Below are positions 48,653 through 56,297 of a stretch of 64,000 nt of DNA, piece by piece. Position numbers and translations under genes: made by a program. Location of the stretch: assembly GCA_022447495.1 (NCBI GenBank), contig JAKVBH010000015.1, positions 57,041-121,040 on the forward strand. The letters are read 5' to 3'. Under the pieces are notes generated by a model. It saw only the letters and a list, made by a program, of their open reading frames with translations. It made no database searches and was not told the origin of the DNA. The DNA is from Marinovum sp. Its GTDB lineage: Bacteria > Pseudomonadota > Alphaproteobacteria > Rhodobacterales > Rhodobacteraceae. Positions within the stretch are counted from its first letter, which is position 1, and each line of letters begins with the position of its first letter.

Positions 48653-48686
48653 AAAAAAACCCTCGGGGGTGTCCGAGGGCGCATGG
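48653..48686 (-). terminator. ilvB leader attenuator (terminator/antiterminator)
   Basis: On the minus strand CCCTCGG (48679-48673), ACACCC and CCGAGGG (48666-48660) form a 7-bp stem followed by seven T (48659-48653), upstream of ilvB. Just before it, CCATGCGCC (48686-48678) is the exact complement of GGCGCATGG inside the leader peptide (48722-48714). Its last two bases overlap the terminator stem, so the two hairpins compete. This is the layout of transcription attenuation. Confidence 0.85.
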
Positions 48687-48705
48687 AAGTGATCAGGGTG
48701 ATCGG

Positions 48706-48753
48706 TTACGAGCCCATGCGCCATGTTCCTACAATAAGTACGAGATCGTTCAT
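48706..48753 (-). CDS. ilv leader peptide, 15 aa
   Basis: ATG 48753 follows AAGGAAAGGCCTAGGG and opens a 15-codon frame ending in TAA: MNDLVLIVGTWRMGS. The consecutive Leu-Val-Leu-Ile-Val codons are the amino acids whose synthesis IlvB starts. Ribosome stalling on those codons would change pairing of the downstream arms and control the terminator at 48653-48686. The peptide itself needs no function. A longer frame over the same DNA, starting at 48808, was rejected. Confidence 0.85.
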   Translation of the reverse strand: MNDLVLIVGTWRMGS

Positions 48754-48779
48754 CCCTAGGCCTTTCCTTGCGTGCGCAG

Positions 48780-48808
48780 ACATTATTTGGCAGGGGCGGG
48801 GGCGTCAA
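48780..48808 (-). promoter_or_regulatory. Candidate sigma-70 promoter of the ilv leader
   Basis: On the minus strand TTGACG (48808-48803), a 17-nt spacer and TAATGT (48785-48780) match a sigma-70 promoter. Transcription would begin about 20 nt before the leader-peptide ATG, as expected for an attenuated operon. Confidence 0.7.
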
Positions 48809-49009
48809 CCGTCAATTGAGGGGAAAATATGCGCGCGAGCTCAAAAATCTTTGCATTAATTTCAACCTGGCACTGGATTGAGATCATTTTTGCAAAAATG
48901 AGACTGTGCAGGAATTTACGTGGGCTGTGCGCAAATCGAAAATGTTAGGTCAGGGGGCGCCTTGATATAAACCTATCTGTTTAGTTTTATCGTCAAAAGA
49001 GGCGTCGAG

Positions 49010-49159
49010 ATGTACGGCAAACCCATCCGAAATTTTACCACCACCAAGATGGTTGTGCTCGTGGGGGCGATGTTGGTGGCTGTTGCTCTGCCAGGGCAAG
49101 CCTGTGAATCGCGCGGACACTCCCAAAAGGCATCAGAGCTCGACCCCGGTACCCTGTAG
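49010..49159 (+). CDS. Possible small exported protein, 49 aa
   Basis: ATG 49010 follows AGAGGCG and opens a 49-codon frame. Residues 14-31 (MVVLVGAMLVAVALPGQA) form a hydrophobic export-type segment after a basic start, with a Cys right after. A short polar tail follows (ESRGHSQKASELDPGTL). It overlaps the end of the convergent response regulator by 27 nt. A single Cys after the signal is reminiscent of a lipoprotein, but the preceding residues do not fit the lipobox. Gene status is uncertain. Confidence 0.4.
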   Translation: MYGKPIRNFTTTKMVVLVGAMLVAVALPGQACESRGHSQKASELDPGTL

Positions 49160-49762
49160 CACGCCATGTTCCAGCGCGTAGCGGGTCAAACCCGCAGTGC
49201 TGGAGATACCGAGCTTGCGCTTGATGTTTTTGCGGTGTGTTTCGACCGTGCGCACCGAAATATCGAGTGCAATCGCCACTTCTTTGTTTGACTTGCCCTG
49301 CGCCAATTGCAGGAGGATAGTCTGTTCACGGTTGGTAAGTTGCTCGCGGTCTTTTGCTGGTTCGAGCGAGCCTTGCGCCCCTGTGCAGAGGTAGCGTTCG
49401 CCCTTCATGACCGTGTCTATGGCGCGTTTGATTTCATCTGTCGGCACGTCTTTTAATACATACCCCATGGCTCCGTGGCCAAGCGCCGATGTGATGTATT
49501 CGGTTGTGTCATGCATCGACAGAATCAGAATGCGCAGGTCGGGGTTTTGCTCCAGCAACATCTCGGTCGCGGTCAATCCGCCAACCTGCGGCATATTGAG
49601 GTCCAACAAAACCACATCGGGTTTGAGATCGGGTGCTTGGTCAACGATCTCTTGGCCATTGGCCAGCGTGGCCACGACATCAATGTCATCGTAGCTGTCC
49701 AAAATGGCTTCGATCCCTTCGGCGACCATGGGGTGATCATCGACAACAACAACACGGGTCAT
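49133..49762 (-). CDS. NarL/FixJ-type response regulator
   Basis: This 209-residue protein has a receiver domain with the phospho-accepting Asp in DVVLLDLNMPQVGGLTATEM and the switch Lys in GYVLKDVPTDE, followed by a LuxR-type HTH (LTNREQTILLQLAQGKSNKE, DISVRTVETHRKNIKRKLGI). It overlaps the upstream Cache histidine kinase gene by 4 nt. Together they form a two-component system divergent from the TRAP transporter genes, which are the likely target. Confidence 0.93.
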   Translation of the reverse strand: MTRVVVVDDHPMVAEGIEAILDSYDDIDVVATLANGQEIVDQAPDLKPDVVLLDLNMPQVGGLTATEMLLEQNPDLRILILSMHDTTEYITSALGHGAMGYVLKDVPTDEIKRAIDTVMKGERYLCTGAQGSLEPAKDREQLTNREQTILLQLAQGKSNKEVAIALDISVRTVETHRKNIKRKLGISSTAGLTRYALEHGVLQGTGVEL

Positions 49763-51204
49763 GATGCGCGGGCCTCCTTCTTGGTTTTTGAGGATCTGCC
49801 GTCAGGCGTCGCCTCTCGGCTGTTGGGCGCGAGGACATGGCTCAAAGGCACCTGAACTTCAATCGCCGTCCCGCCGCCGCGCAGTGAGAGCACGCGTAAG
49901 GTGCCGTCCAACTGATCCACGCGCTCTTGCATATTGCGCAGGCCTAACCCGCCACCGCGGGAGCGCGGCGCAAATCCGCGTCCGTTGTCCGCGATGCGCA
50001 TAGTCGCACCGCCGCGATGCCCGCGCAGGTCCACCTCCACGTGCGTGGCCTCTGCGTGGCGTTCCACATTGGTGAGGGCTTCTTGCGCTATTCGATACAG
50101 GGCGATTTTGGACTCCGGGTCGAGCCTGTTGCGAAAAACGACCGTAGAGAAATCGGTCTCGATACCCGTGCGTGTGCCAAAATCCTCCACAAGCGCTTTG
50201 AGGGCAGGGCCCACGCCGAGGTCATCCAACACGCCGGGGCGCAGGTCCCGGCTGATCCGGCGGACCTCTTGGACGGCTTCGGCCAAATTATCGATGCCAC
50301 GATCAAGCGTCTCGGCGGCGCGTTCGTCGCCCTTGGCCAGGCGCCGTTTGGTGATGTCGAGCGCGTAACGAATGCCCACAAGCATCTGGCTGATCCCATC
50401 ATGCAGCTCGCGCGCCACGCGACCGCGTTCTTCTTCCTGAGCATCCAAGACACGTTGGGTGAGTGCTTTGAGCTTGGCATCAGCGAGGCGGCGTTCGCGG
50501 ATGTTGAGAAAGAGGCCGGAAAGAAAAACGATGAGGAGCGCGCCCAACGTAATCGCAATGATATAGTAAAATGTCTCTTGGATCCGCGCCTCGACATCTG
50601 CGCGTGCTGCCGCAACGGTGGTCAGCACATCGTCCACAAAAACGCCTGTGCCCACCGCCCACCGCCAATCTTGCAGGCCGGTGACATAGATAATCATGCG
50701 GGCTTGTTCCCCGGTGGAGGGTTTGGGCCAGTCAAAGGCGTGGTGGCCAGAGCCCTGGCGGGCGAGCCGAATGATTTCATCGGTGACGGGTGTGCCATTG
50801 GGATCGGTGAGCCCGGCCCAATTGCGTCCAATCAAGTGGGTTTGGCGCGGCGCGACCAAGTTGTCGCCATCGTATTCGTAGACAAAGAAGTGCCCCTCGG
50901 CACCATAGATCATAGAGGACAAGATCTGCGTCACGGCCAGTTTCGCTGCTTCATCATCGGGTGCGGCGCGTCCGTAGATGTTGATGAACGCGTTGCGGGC
51001 GATTTGCGTGTAGTTGCGCAGTTCGTCTTTTTTTGCTTCGAGAAGGGCTGTCTCCAATGCCACGATCTCGCGTTCGGCCAATTGGCGGGACTGATAGGTT
51101 ACGACAGCCGCGATGGAGGCAGCCGCCAAAATGAGCGGTACTGTGGCCAGAAGAAAGAGCTTCTGTCCGTAGCTGGGCCGAAATGCGATCAAGAGCGAAA
51201 CCAT
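49759..51204 (-). CDS. Cache-domain sensor histidine kinase (HisKA_3 type)
   Basis: This 481-residue inner-membrane kinase starts with a membrane segment (LFLLATVPLILAAASIAAVV). A periplasmic single-Cache domain follows (YGAEGHFFVYEYDGDNLVAP, then GLQDWRWAVGTGVFVDDV), a second membrane segment (YYIIAITLGALLIVFLSGLF), HisKA_3 with the phospho-accepting His in RVARELHDGISQMLVGIRYA, and an HATPase domain (IADNGRGFAPRSRGGGLGLR). Such Cache domains often sense small organic acids. ATG 51204 is preferred over a TTG at 51213. Confidence 0.92.
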   Translation of the reverse strand: MVSLLIAFRPSYGQKLFLLATVPLILAAASIAAVVTYQSRQLAEREIVALETALLEAKKDELRNYTQIARNAFINIYGRAAPDDEAAKLAVTQILSSMIYGAEGHFFVYEYDGDNLVAPRQTHLIGRNWAGLTDPNGTPVTDEIIRLARQGSGHHAFDWPKPSTGEQARMIIYVTGLQDWRWAVGTGVFVDDVLTTVAAARADVEARIQETFYYIIAITLGALLIVFLSGLFLNIRERRLADAKLKALTQRVLDAQEEERGRVARELHDGISQMLVGIRYALDITKRRLAKGDERAAETLDRGIDNLAEAVQEVRRISRDLRPGVLDDLGVGPALKALVEDFGTRTGIETDFSTVVFRNRLDPESKIALYRIAQEALTNVERHAEATHVEVDLRGHRGGATMRIADNGRGFAPRSRGGGLGLRNMQERVDQLDGTLRVLSLRGGGTAIEVQVPLSHVLAPNSREATPDGRSSKTKKEARAS

Positions 51205-51328
51205 AGGTGTCAAATACGACGAATCGCCCCCGTCGCCTAGAGCACAGCGCCAAGTCCTATGTTTGTGTTTGCGCTAAAATGCCCGGTCGTTTGGCGCAAA
51301 GCTCCGAATTTTTGGGCGAAATGTTCGA

Positions 51329-51343
51329 AACTACGGGGTAGTT
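51329..51343. promoter_or_regulatory. Palindrome upstream of dctP, candidate response-regulator site
   Basis: AACTAC-GGG-GTAGTT is a perfect inverted repeat in the 258-nt region between the sensor kinase and dctP, 120-134 nt upstream of the dctP start. NarL-type regulators bind short inverted repeats upstream of the -35 box, so the adjacent response regulator is the natural candidate. Confidence 0.55.
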
Positions 51344-51462
51344 GGTATTTTCGGAATGCCTCTCGCTGGCTAGTGTCGCGTCACTTTAACGATCCGCCCA
51401 CCTCGTCTCGCACTCGTGAGGAGTAAGGTACGGGAGGGCATGACATATGGGGAGGACCATTT

Positions 51463-52551
51463 ATGGATCGTCGTTCTTTTCTGAAGAACTCTGCTCTCGG
51501 CGGTACAGCCGCAGCAGCGTCTGCAACACTCGCAGCACCTGCCATCGCAGGCGGTCACGCGCGTACGTTGACCATGGTCACATCCTGGGGCCGTGGCCTC
51601 GCGGGTGTGTTTGACGCCGCTCAGCGTGTCGCAGACAGCATCAACACCATGTCTGATGGCTCGCTGAACGTGGAAATTAAAGCCGCGGGTGAGCTTGTGG
51701 GCGCGTTTGAAGTGTTTGACGCTGTGACAGCGGGTCAGGCGGACATGTATCACGCTGCTGACTACTACTTCATCAACCAACACCCAGGCTATGCCTTCTT
51801 CACCTCCGTGCCTTTCGGCATGACGGCGCAAGAAATCATGAACTGGTACAACCACGGCAACGGTGCCGCACTGCATGACGAACTGGGCGAAATCTTCGGC
51901 CTCAAGTCGTTCCTCGCAGGCAACACCGGCGCGCAAGCGGGTGGTTGGTTTGCAAAAGAAATCGCCGGTCCAGAAGACTTTAACGGTCTGAAGTTCCGTA
52001 TGCCTGGTCTCGGCGGTCAGGTGCTTGGCACAATGGGTGCCTCGGTTCAGAACTTGCCTGGTGCGGAAGTGTACCAAGCCCTTGCATCCGGTGCGATCGA
52101 CGGCACAGAGTGGATCGGTCCATGGGCCGACGAGAAGGCTGGTTTCCAGGAAATCACCAAGTTCTACTACACCGCCGGCATGCACGAGCCAGGTGCGGCT
52201 CTGTCACTGGCCACCAACCGCGATGTGTTCGACGATCTGACACCTGCGCAGCAGAAGATCATCGAAATCGCATCGGGCGAAACCCACTCCTGGTCGTTGG
52301 CGCAGTTCCTCAACAACAACGGTGCCGCGCTTCAGCGTTTGCAAGCGGGCGGCGTGAAGGTTCTGGAATTCCCAGACAGCGTTTGGGACGCAATGGCCGC
52401 CGGCGCCAAGACCGTCTCCGATCAGTACATGGACGACGAACTCTACGCGAAAATCCGCGCGGACTACGACACCTCCATGGCGGCATCGTCCGGCTGGCTG
52501 GTGCAGTCCGAAGGCACATACCGTACCCAGCGGACACGCACGCAAGGCTAA
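51463..52551 (+). CDS. dctP: TRAP transporter substrate-binding protein, 2-oxo acid type
   Basis: This 362-residue periplasmic protein has a twin-arginine-type signal (MDRRSFLKNSALGG, cleavage near AAPAIAGG). The mature part carries the DctP-family pattern KAAGELVGAFEVFDAVTAGQ, FNGLKFRMPGLGGQVLGTMG, and GAIDGTEWIGPWADEKAGF, which resembles the pocket region of TakP-like proteins that bind 2-oxo acids. GGGGAGGA precedes the ATG at 51463. It is the first gene of the operon and probably the most expressed, given the hairpin after it. Confidence 0.92.
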   Translation: MDRRSFLKNSALGGTAAAASATLAAPAIAGGHARTLTMVTSWGRGLAGVFDAAQRVADSINTMSDGSLNVEIKAAGELVGAFEVFDAVTAGQADMYHAADYYFINQHPGYAFFTSVPFGMTAQEIMNWYNHGNGAALHDELGEIFGLKSFLAGNTGAQAGGWFAKEIAGPEDFNGLKFRMPGLGGQVLGTMGASVQNLPGAEVYQALASGAIDGTEWIGPWADEKAGFQEITKFYYTAGMHEPGAALSLATNRDVFDDLTPAQQKIIEIASGETHSWSLAQFLNNNGAALQRLQAGGVKVLEFPDSVWDAMAAGAKTVSDQYMDDELYAKIRADYDTSMAASSGWLVQSEGTYRTQRTRTQG

Positions 52552-52573
52552 TCGCCTGACGTGACATCCTAAG

Positions 52574-52601
52574 AAGGGCCCCGGCGATTGTCGGGGCTCT
52601 T
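52574..52601 (+). terminator. Hairpin between dctP and dctQ (partial terminator)
   Basis: AAGGGCCCCG (52574-52583) pairs with CGGGGCTCTT (52592-52601) over an 8-nt loop, with a G-U pair. Only a short T stretch follows (CTCTTTC). It starts 23 nt after the dctP stop and would lower transcription of, or stabilise dctP RNA relative to, the downstream permease genes. Confidence 0.65.
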
Positions 52602-52684
52602 TCACACGTGACGCCTGACCACGCATGGTCGCGCATCACAACGCGCGCGGCGCACTCATCTCATTCGCGCGAAAGGGGGCCCAC

Positions 52685-53599
52685 ATGCTGGACGGGATTG
52701 TCTGGTTCTTCACAAACATTGGAATGGCTTTCGTCAATCTGGTATCCGCCCTGGCCCAACCGGGCCTGTGGTTGGCTTGGGTTGATGGGCTGAACAGCAC
52801 CGAGGACAAGCAGGCGCTCATGCGCGTGGTGTACTACGGTGGGTCGGTGGAGTTTTTCTTTGTCTGCTTTACGGCCTTCTTGGTCGTAACAGCGATTGGC
52901 ATTTTCTACTCCAACAAGTTTTTGTGGAACGTGACGATAGGGCTCGAGACCATCGCCAACACCGTAGGCCGGTTCTTTGCATGGGCGGGTCTGTTGATGG
53001 TGGTCCAACAAATCGTGATCATCTTTATGCAGCGTATCTTTGCTGCGGCTGAGATATCGTTGGGCCTCGGTAAAGCGGTCACTTACGACGTGTCTTGGTG
53101 GTCCGAAGAGCTCAAACTCTACAATGCCATCATCGTGTGTATGTGCTGTACCTATACCTTTGTCCAAGGTGGCCACGTGCGTGTGGATTTGGTCTATTCC
53201 GCCGTGTCTCACCGCACCAAGCGGGTGATCGATATGGTGGGGTCCATGGTGTTCATGCTGCCGATGGCGATCGTGACATGGATGTATGCATGGTACTTCC
53301 TCTGGCGCCATCTGATTGTGCCAAAGCCCTCTGCCTCGGACCAGTTGGACCGGCTTTTGGCCAAGTCGCGCGCGCTGCGCTGGAATGTGGAGACCATCGG
53401 CTTCTCTCCCAATGGCTTCAACGCGTATTTCCTCTTCAAGGTGCTTTTGGTCGTGTTTGCGGGTCTCGTGTTCCTGCACGCCATAGCCTTCTTCTACCGC
53501 TCGTACCTTGAGTTCGTGGAAGGGGAGGAGTCCGCAGGCAAGTACCTCGACAAAGACACGCTGGGTGACGGCGAAGAAGCCTACGAAGGCACGCACTGA
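52685..53599 (+). CDS. dctQ: TRAP transporter small permease, large variant
   Basis: This 304-residue membrane protein has the TRAP small-subunit core (LKLYNAIIVCMCCTYTFVQG, GHVRVDLVYSAVSHRTKRVI, GSMVFMLPMAIVTWMYAWYF) but is nearly twice the usual 160-200 residues. There is extra sequence at the N-terminus (an additional membrane segment, VEFFFVCFTAFLVVTAIGIF) and an extended loop before the last segment. ATG 52685 follows AAAGGGGG; the frame is open to 52625. It works with DctM to form the membrane part. Confidence 0.88.
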   Translation: MLDGIVWFFTNIGMAFVNLVSALAQPGLWLAWVDGLNSTEDKQALMRVVYYGGSVEFFFVCFTAFLVVTAIGIFYSNKFLWNVTIGLETIANTVGRFFAWAGLLMVVQQIVIIFMQRIFAAAEISLGLGKAVTYDVSWWSEELKLYNAIIVCMCCTYTFVQGGHVRVDLVYSAVSHRTKRVIDMVGSMVFMLPMAIVTWMYAWYFLWRHLIVPKPSASDQLDRLLAKSRALRWNVETIGFSPNGFNAYFLFKVLLVVFAGLVFLHAIAFFYRSYLEFVEGEESAGKYLDKDTLGDGEEAYEGTH

Positions 53600-53679
53600 T
53601 GGAACGTTTGCAGCAAAAGCGGGAACCAGTTTTGCGGTTCGAAAACGTGACCGTGAAAGACTAGGGCAGGGGAACACTT

Positions 53680-56034
53680 ATGTTATTTGGATTAGACGGC
53701 GTCGAAGTTGGCCTCATCATCGTGTTTCTATGTCTCTTTGGCGGGATTCTATCAGGCTTCCCCGTGGCCTTTGCGATCGCGGGTGCTGGTGTCATCTCAT
53801 TTGGGATTATTGCGTCGCTTGATAGCGCGGGGCTCTTGATCCACCAGGCGATCGACAAAAGCTCAGCGGACTTTAACGCGCTGTTGGCAGAGGGGCTCAG
53901 GGCAGACAAAATATCGGTCTTTACCCATCCCGATTTGCCCAGGATTGAAGTACCAGTCTTCCCTCAGGGCTGGGAAACCGCACTTGACCGCAACGTGGCC
54001 TTCTTGGTGAATCGTATCAACGAACGCGTGTTGGCAGGCCAATCGATTGAGACCCTCTTGGCGGTTCTGATGTTCGTCTTGATGGGCATCACGCTGGAAC
54101 GCTCTAAGATCGCAAACGACCTTTTGACCACAATGGCGCGCGTCTTTGGCCCGTTGCCGGGTGGTCTGGCGGTTTCGGTTGTGGTTGTGGGCGCCTTCCT
54201 GGCGGCCTCCACGGGGATCGTGGGCGCCACGGTTGTGACCATGGGCCTCCTGTCGCTGCCCACCATGTTGCGGGCAGGCTATTCGCCTCAGCTCGCCACC
54301 GGTGTGATTGCGGCCTCGGGCACCTTGGGTCAGATCATTCCGCCATCCATCGTGATCGTTTTGCTCGGGACGCTTGCCGGTGACCTGTACTCACTGGCGC
54401 AAGAGACCCGCGCACAAGAGGCGGGCTGTACGGACGCTTTGACGTTCTTGGGGGAACCTGCGGTGGTCTCGGTCGGGACGCTTTTCCAAGCGGCGCTTGT
54501 CCCTGGGATCATGCTGGCCTTCCTCTATGGCGCATATGCCTTTTGTTACGCGCTCTGGCGTCCGCAAAATGCACCAGCGGTGGAGATGGGGTCGGCCAAT
54601 TCTGAGCCAATCACCAGAAACGAGGGGCTCACATGGTTCCTCGCGGTCCCTGCGGCCTTGGTCTTTGTGGTCATCGCCTTTGGCCAACTCAACGTTGTTG
54701 GAACGCAGAACGTCACCGTGGATTCGCTCTCCGATGCGGGTCAAACCGCCAGCTTGCGCACCAATGTGAGCGAAGCCTGCCAGGCCTCGATGATCGACTT
54801 GCATGGACAAGAGGCCTGGGACGCGGCGGTCGCCGAACAGGCCGAAATCGACGCAGCCGGTGGCGTACAGGAAGCCCGTGCGCTGTCCGACGAAGAACGC
54901 GCTTTGGCGCTGGAAGAAAAACTCGCCAATGCCGCGCCGATTGGCACAGGTGTTGCGGTTTTTTTCTTGATCTTTGCGCTTGTTCTGGCTGTTGCGCGCG
55001 GTGTGTCGCCGGGGTCTGAACCGCTCCCGTTGCTGGTCGGCTTTGGCGGCGTGGCGTTGGCCTTTGTCGTGGATGCAGCCTTCATTTCCCCGCTGTCGTC
55101 GTCTGGTGCCACGTTCATCTGGATGGCGGTGCCGTTCCTGCTCACCATCTATGGTGTGCGCGAAGCGGCGATCCGGCTCTCCAAGAATGAGCTGCTGCGC
55201 GTTGTCTTTCCACCGTTGGTGCTTATCGTGGCGGTCCTGGGCTCGATCCTGGGCGGCATCACCAACCCCACGCCCGCCGCGGCGCTTGGGGCCGGTGGCG
55301 CGATCATGCTCGCAGCTTATCGCAAGCTCTCGGACCAAAACCGCTCGGGCAAGATCGTGTTGATGACGACCTTCTCGGTGGTGATCATGATCCTTGTGGG
55401 CATTAACTTTGACCTGCGCATCAACCTCGAAGAGGTGAGCTTTGAGAGCTACGTGGCCTACTTCGTGGCACAAGCGGCCTACCTCTACTCGCTGTTTGGG
55501 TTGTTCTTTGCGCTGTGGATCTTGTTCTCTTCCGGTGTCCTGACTCCGGTGGTGCGTGAGACGGCGAAGGTCACGAGCATGGTCTTTACCATACTCATCG
55601 GCTCGCAACTGCTGAACCTTGTGCTGATCTCCTTCGGGGGCGAACATTACATCCAACAGTTCCTCAAGAGCTTCGAAGACCCGCGCACGGCCTTCTTGAT
55701 CGTTATGTTGATCCTCTTTGTGTTGGGCTTCGTGCTCGACTTCCTCGAGATCATCTACATCGTGATCCCGATTGTGGGCCCGGTCATATACGGCAGCTAT
55801 TTTGACCCCAAATGGGTGACGATCATGATCGCGGTGAACCTGCAGACCTCGTTCCTGACACCGCCCTTCGGGTTTGCGCTCTTCTACCTCAGGGGGGTCG
55901 CACCGAAGGAAGTCACAACGCGGCACATCTATCAGGGCATAATCCCGTTTGTGCTGATCCAAGTGGTGGGCTTGTCGCTCCTGGCGCTTTTCCCACAGAT
56001 CGTGACAATCGTACCGGACCTCATCCCGAACTAA
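53680..56034 (+). CDS. dctM: TRAP transporter large permease, long variant
   Basis: This 784-residue protein has DctM blocks (FPVAFAIAGAGVISFG, GPLPGGLAVSVVVVGAFLAA, STGIVGATVVTMGLLSLPTM, ASGTLGQIIPPSIVIVLLG), which place it in the TRAP large-permease family. Typical members have about 430 residues. The excess is a soluble insert after the first membrane segments (about residues 55-120), a soluble stretch near residues 350-420 (an EEKLAN-type helical part), and added membrane segments. The long form is seen with 2-oxo-acid TRAP systems. It starts 80 nt after dctQ with AGGGGAAC upstream. Confidence 0.9.
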   Translation: MLFGLDGVEVGLIIVFLCLFGGILSGFPVAFAIAGAGVISFGIIASLDSAGLLIHQAIDKSSADFNALLAEGLRADKISVFTHPDLPRIEVPVFPQGWETALDRNVAFLVNRINERVLAGQSIETLLAVLMFVLMGITLERSKIANDLLTTMARVFGPLPGGLAVSVVVVGAFLAASTGIVGATVVTMGLLSLPTMLRAGYSPQLATGVIAASGTLGQIIPPSIVIVLLGTLAGDLYSLAQETRAQEAGCTDALTFLGEPAVVSVGTLFQAALVPGIMLAFLYGAYAFCYALWRPQNAPAVEMGSANSEPITRNEGLTWFLAVPAALVFVVIAFGQLNVVGTQNVTVDSLSDAGQTASLRTNVSEACQASMIDLHGQEAWDAAVAEQAEIDAAGGVQEARALSDEERALALEEKLANAAPIGTGVAVFFLIFALVLAVARGVSPGSEPLPLLVGFGGVALAFVVDAAFISPLSSSGATFIWMAVPFLLTIYGVREAAIRLSKNELLRVVFPPLVLIVAVLGSILGGITNPTPAAALGAGGAIMLAAYRKLSDQNRSGKIVLMTTFSVVIMILVGINFDLRINLEEVSFESYVAYFVAQAAYLYSLFGLFFALWILFSSGVLTPVVRETAKVTSMVFTILIGSQLLNLVLISFGGEHYIQQFLKSFEDPRTAFLIVMLILFVLGFVLDFLEIIYIVIPIVGPVIYGSYFDPKWVTIMIAVNLQTSFLTPPFGFALFYLRGVAPKEVTTRHIYQGIIPFVLIQVVGLSLLALFPQIVTIVPDLIPN

Positions 56035-56061
56035 CGCGGGAGAGACCCTAAAATTGAAAAA

Positions 56062-56095
56062 GCCCTCTGACTTGGTCAGGGGGCGATTTTCTTTT
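56062..56095 (+). terminator. Rho-independent terminator of the TRAP operon
   Basis: GCCCTCTGAC (56062-56071) pairs with GTCAGGGGGC (56075-56084) with one G-U pair and a 3-nt loop, followed by GATTTTCTTTT. It starts 27 nt after the dctM stop. Confidence 0.85.
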
Positions 56096-56263
56096 GGGGC
56101 GTACGGCAAGTACTAAGCTCAGATGCTTCAGAAAGTTGCCTCGGTAAGATAGGAACGTTGCCTTGTTTTGTATCGGCTGAATGAAGCGCTTAAAAGGTGA
56201 GCAAATGTCAAAGATGCGGGCAAAGCCACCTTTTAGTGCCCGTCCTTTGTTTGGTCGATGCGG

Positions 56264-56297
56264 CTGGCGTCGCGCTGCGTGAGCAGCGTGACGCCAG
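56264..56297. repeat. Long inverted repeat in the IS66 remnant
   Basis: CTGGCGTCGCGCTGC (56264-56278) and GCAGCGTGACGCCAG (56283-56297) pair over 15 positions with one mismatch and a 4-nt loop (GTGA). It overlaps the 3' end of the decayed transposase frame. No T run follows on either strand. Confidence 0.6.

Noticed and set aside
48602..48808. 68-codon minus-strand frame covering the ilvB leader
   Set aside because: It would start at the promoter -35 element and read through the attenuator; the 15-codon leader frame with a ribosome-binding site explains the region better.
52661..53677. Minus-strand open frame of about 338 codons opposite dctQ
   Set aside because: It is a reverse shadow of a membrane protein with no supported start.
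54391..56109. Minus-strand open frame of about 572 codons opposite dctM
   Set aside because: It is extremely rich in His, Arg, Asp and Gln, the mirror of a membrane protein coding strand, and has no ribosome-binding site.
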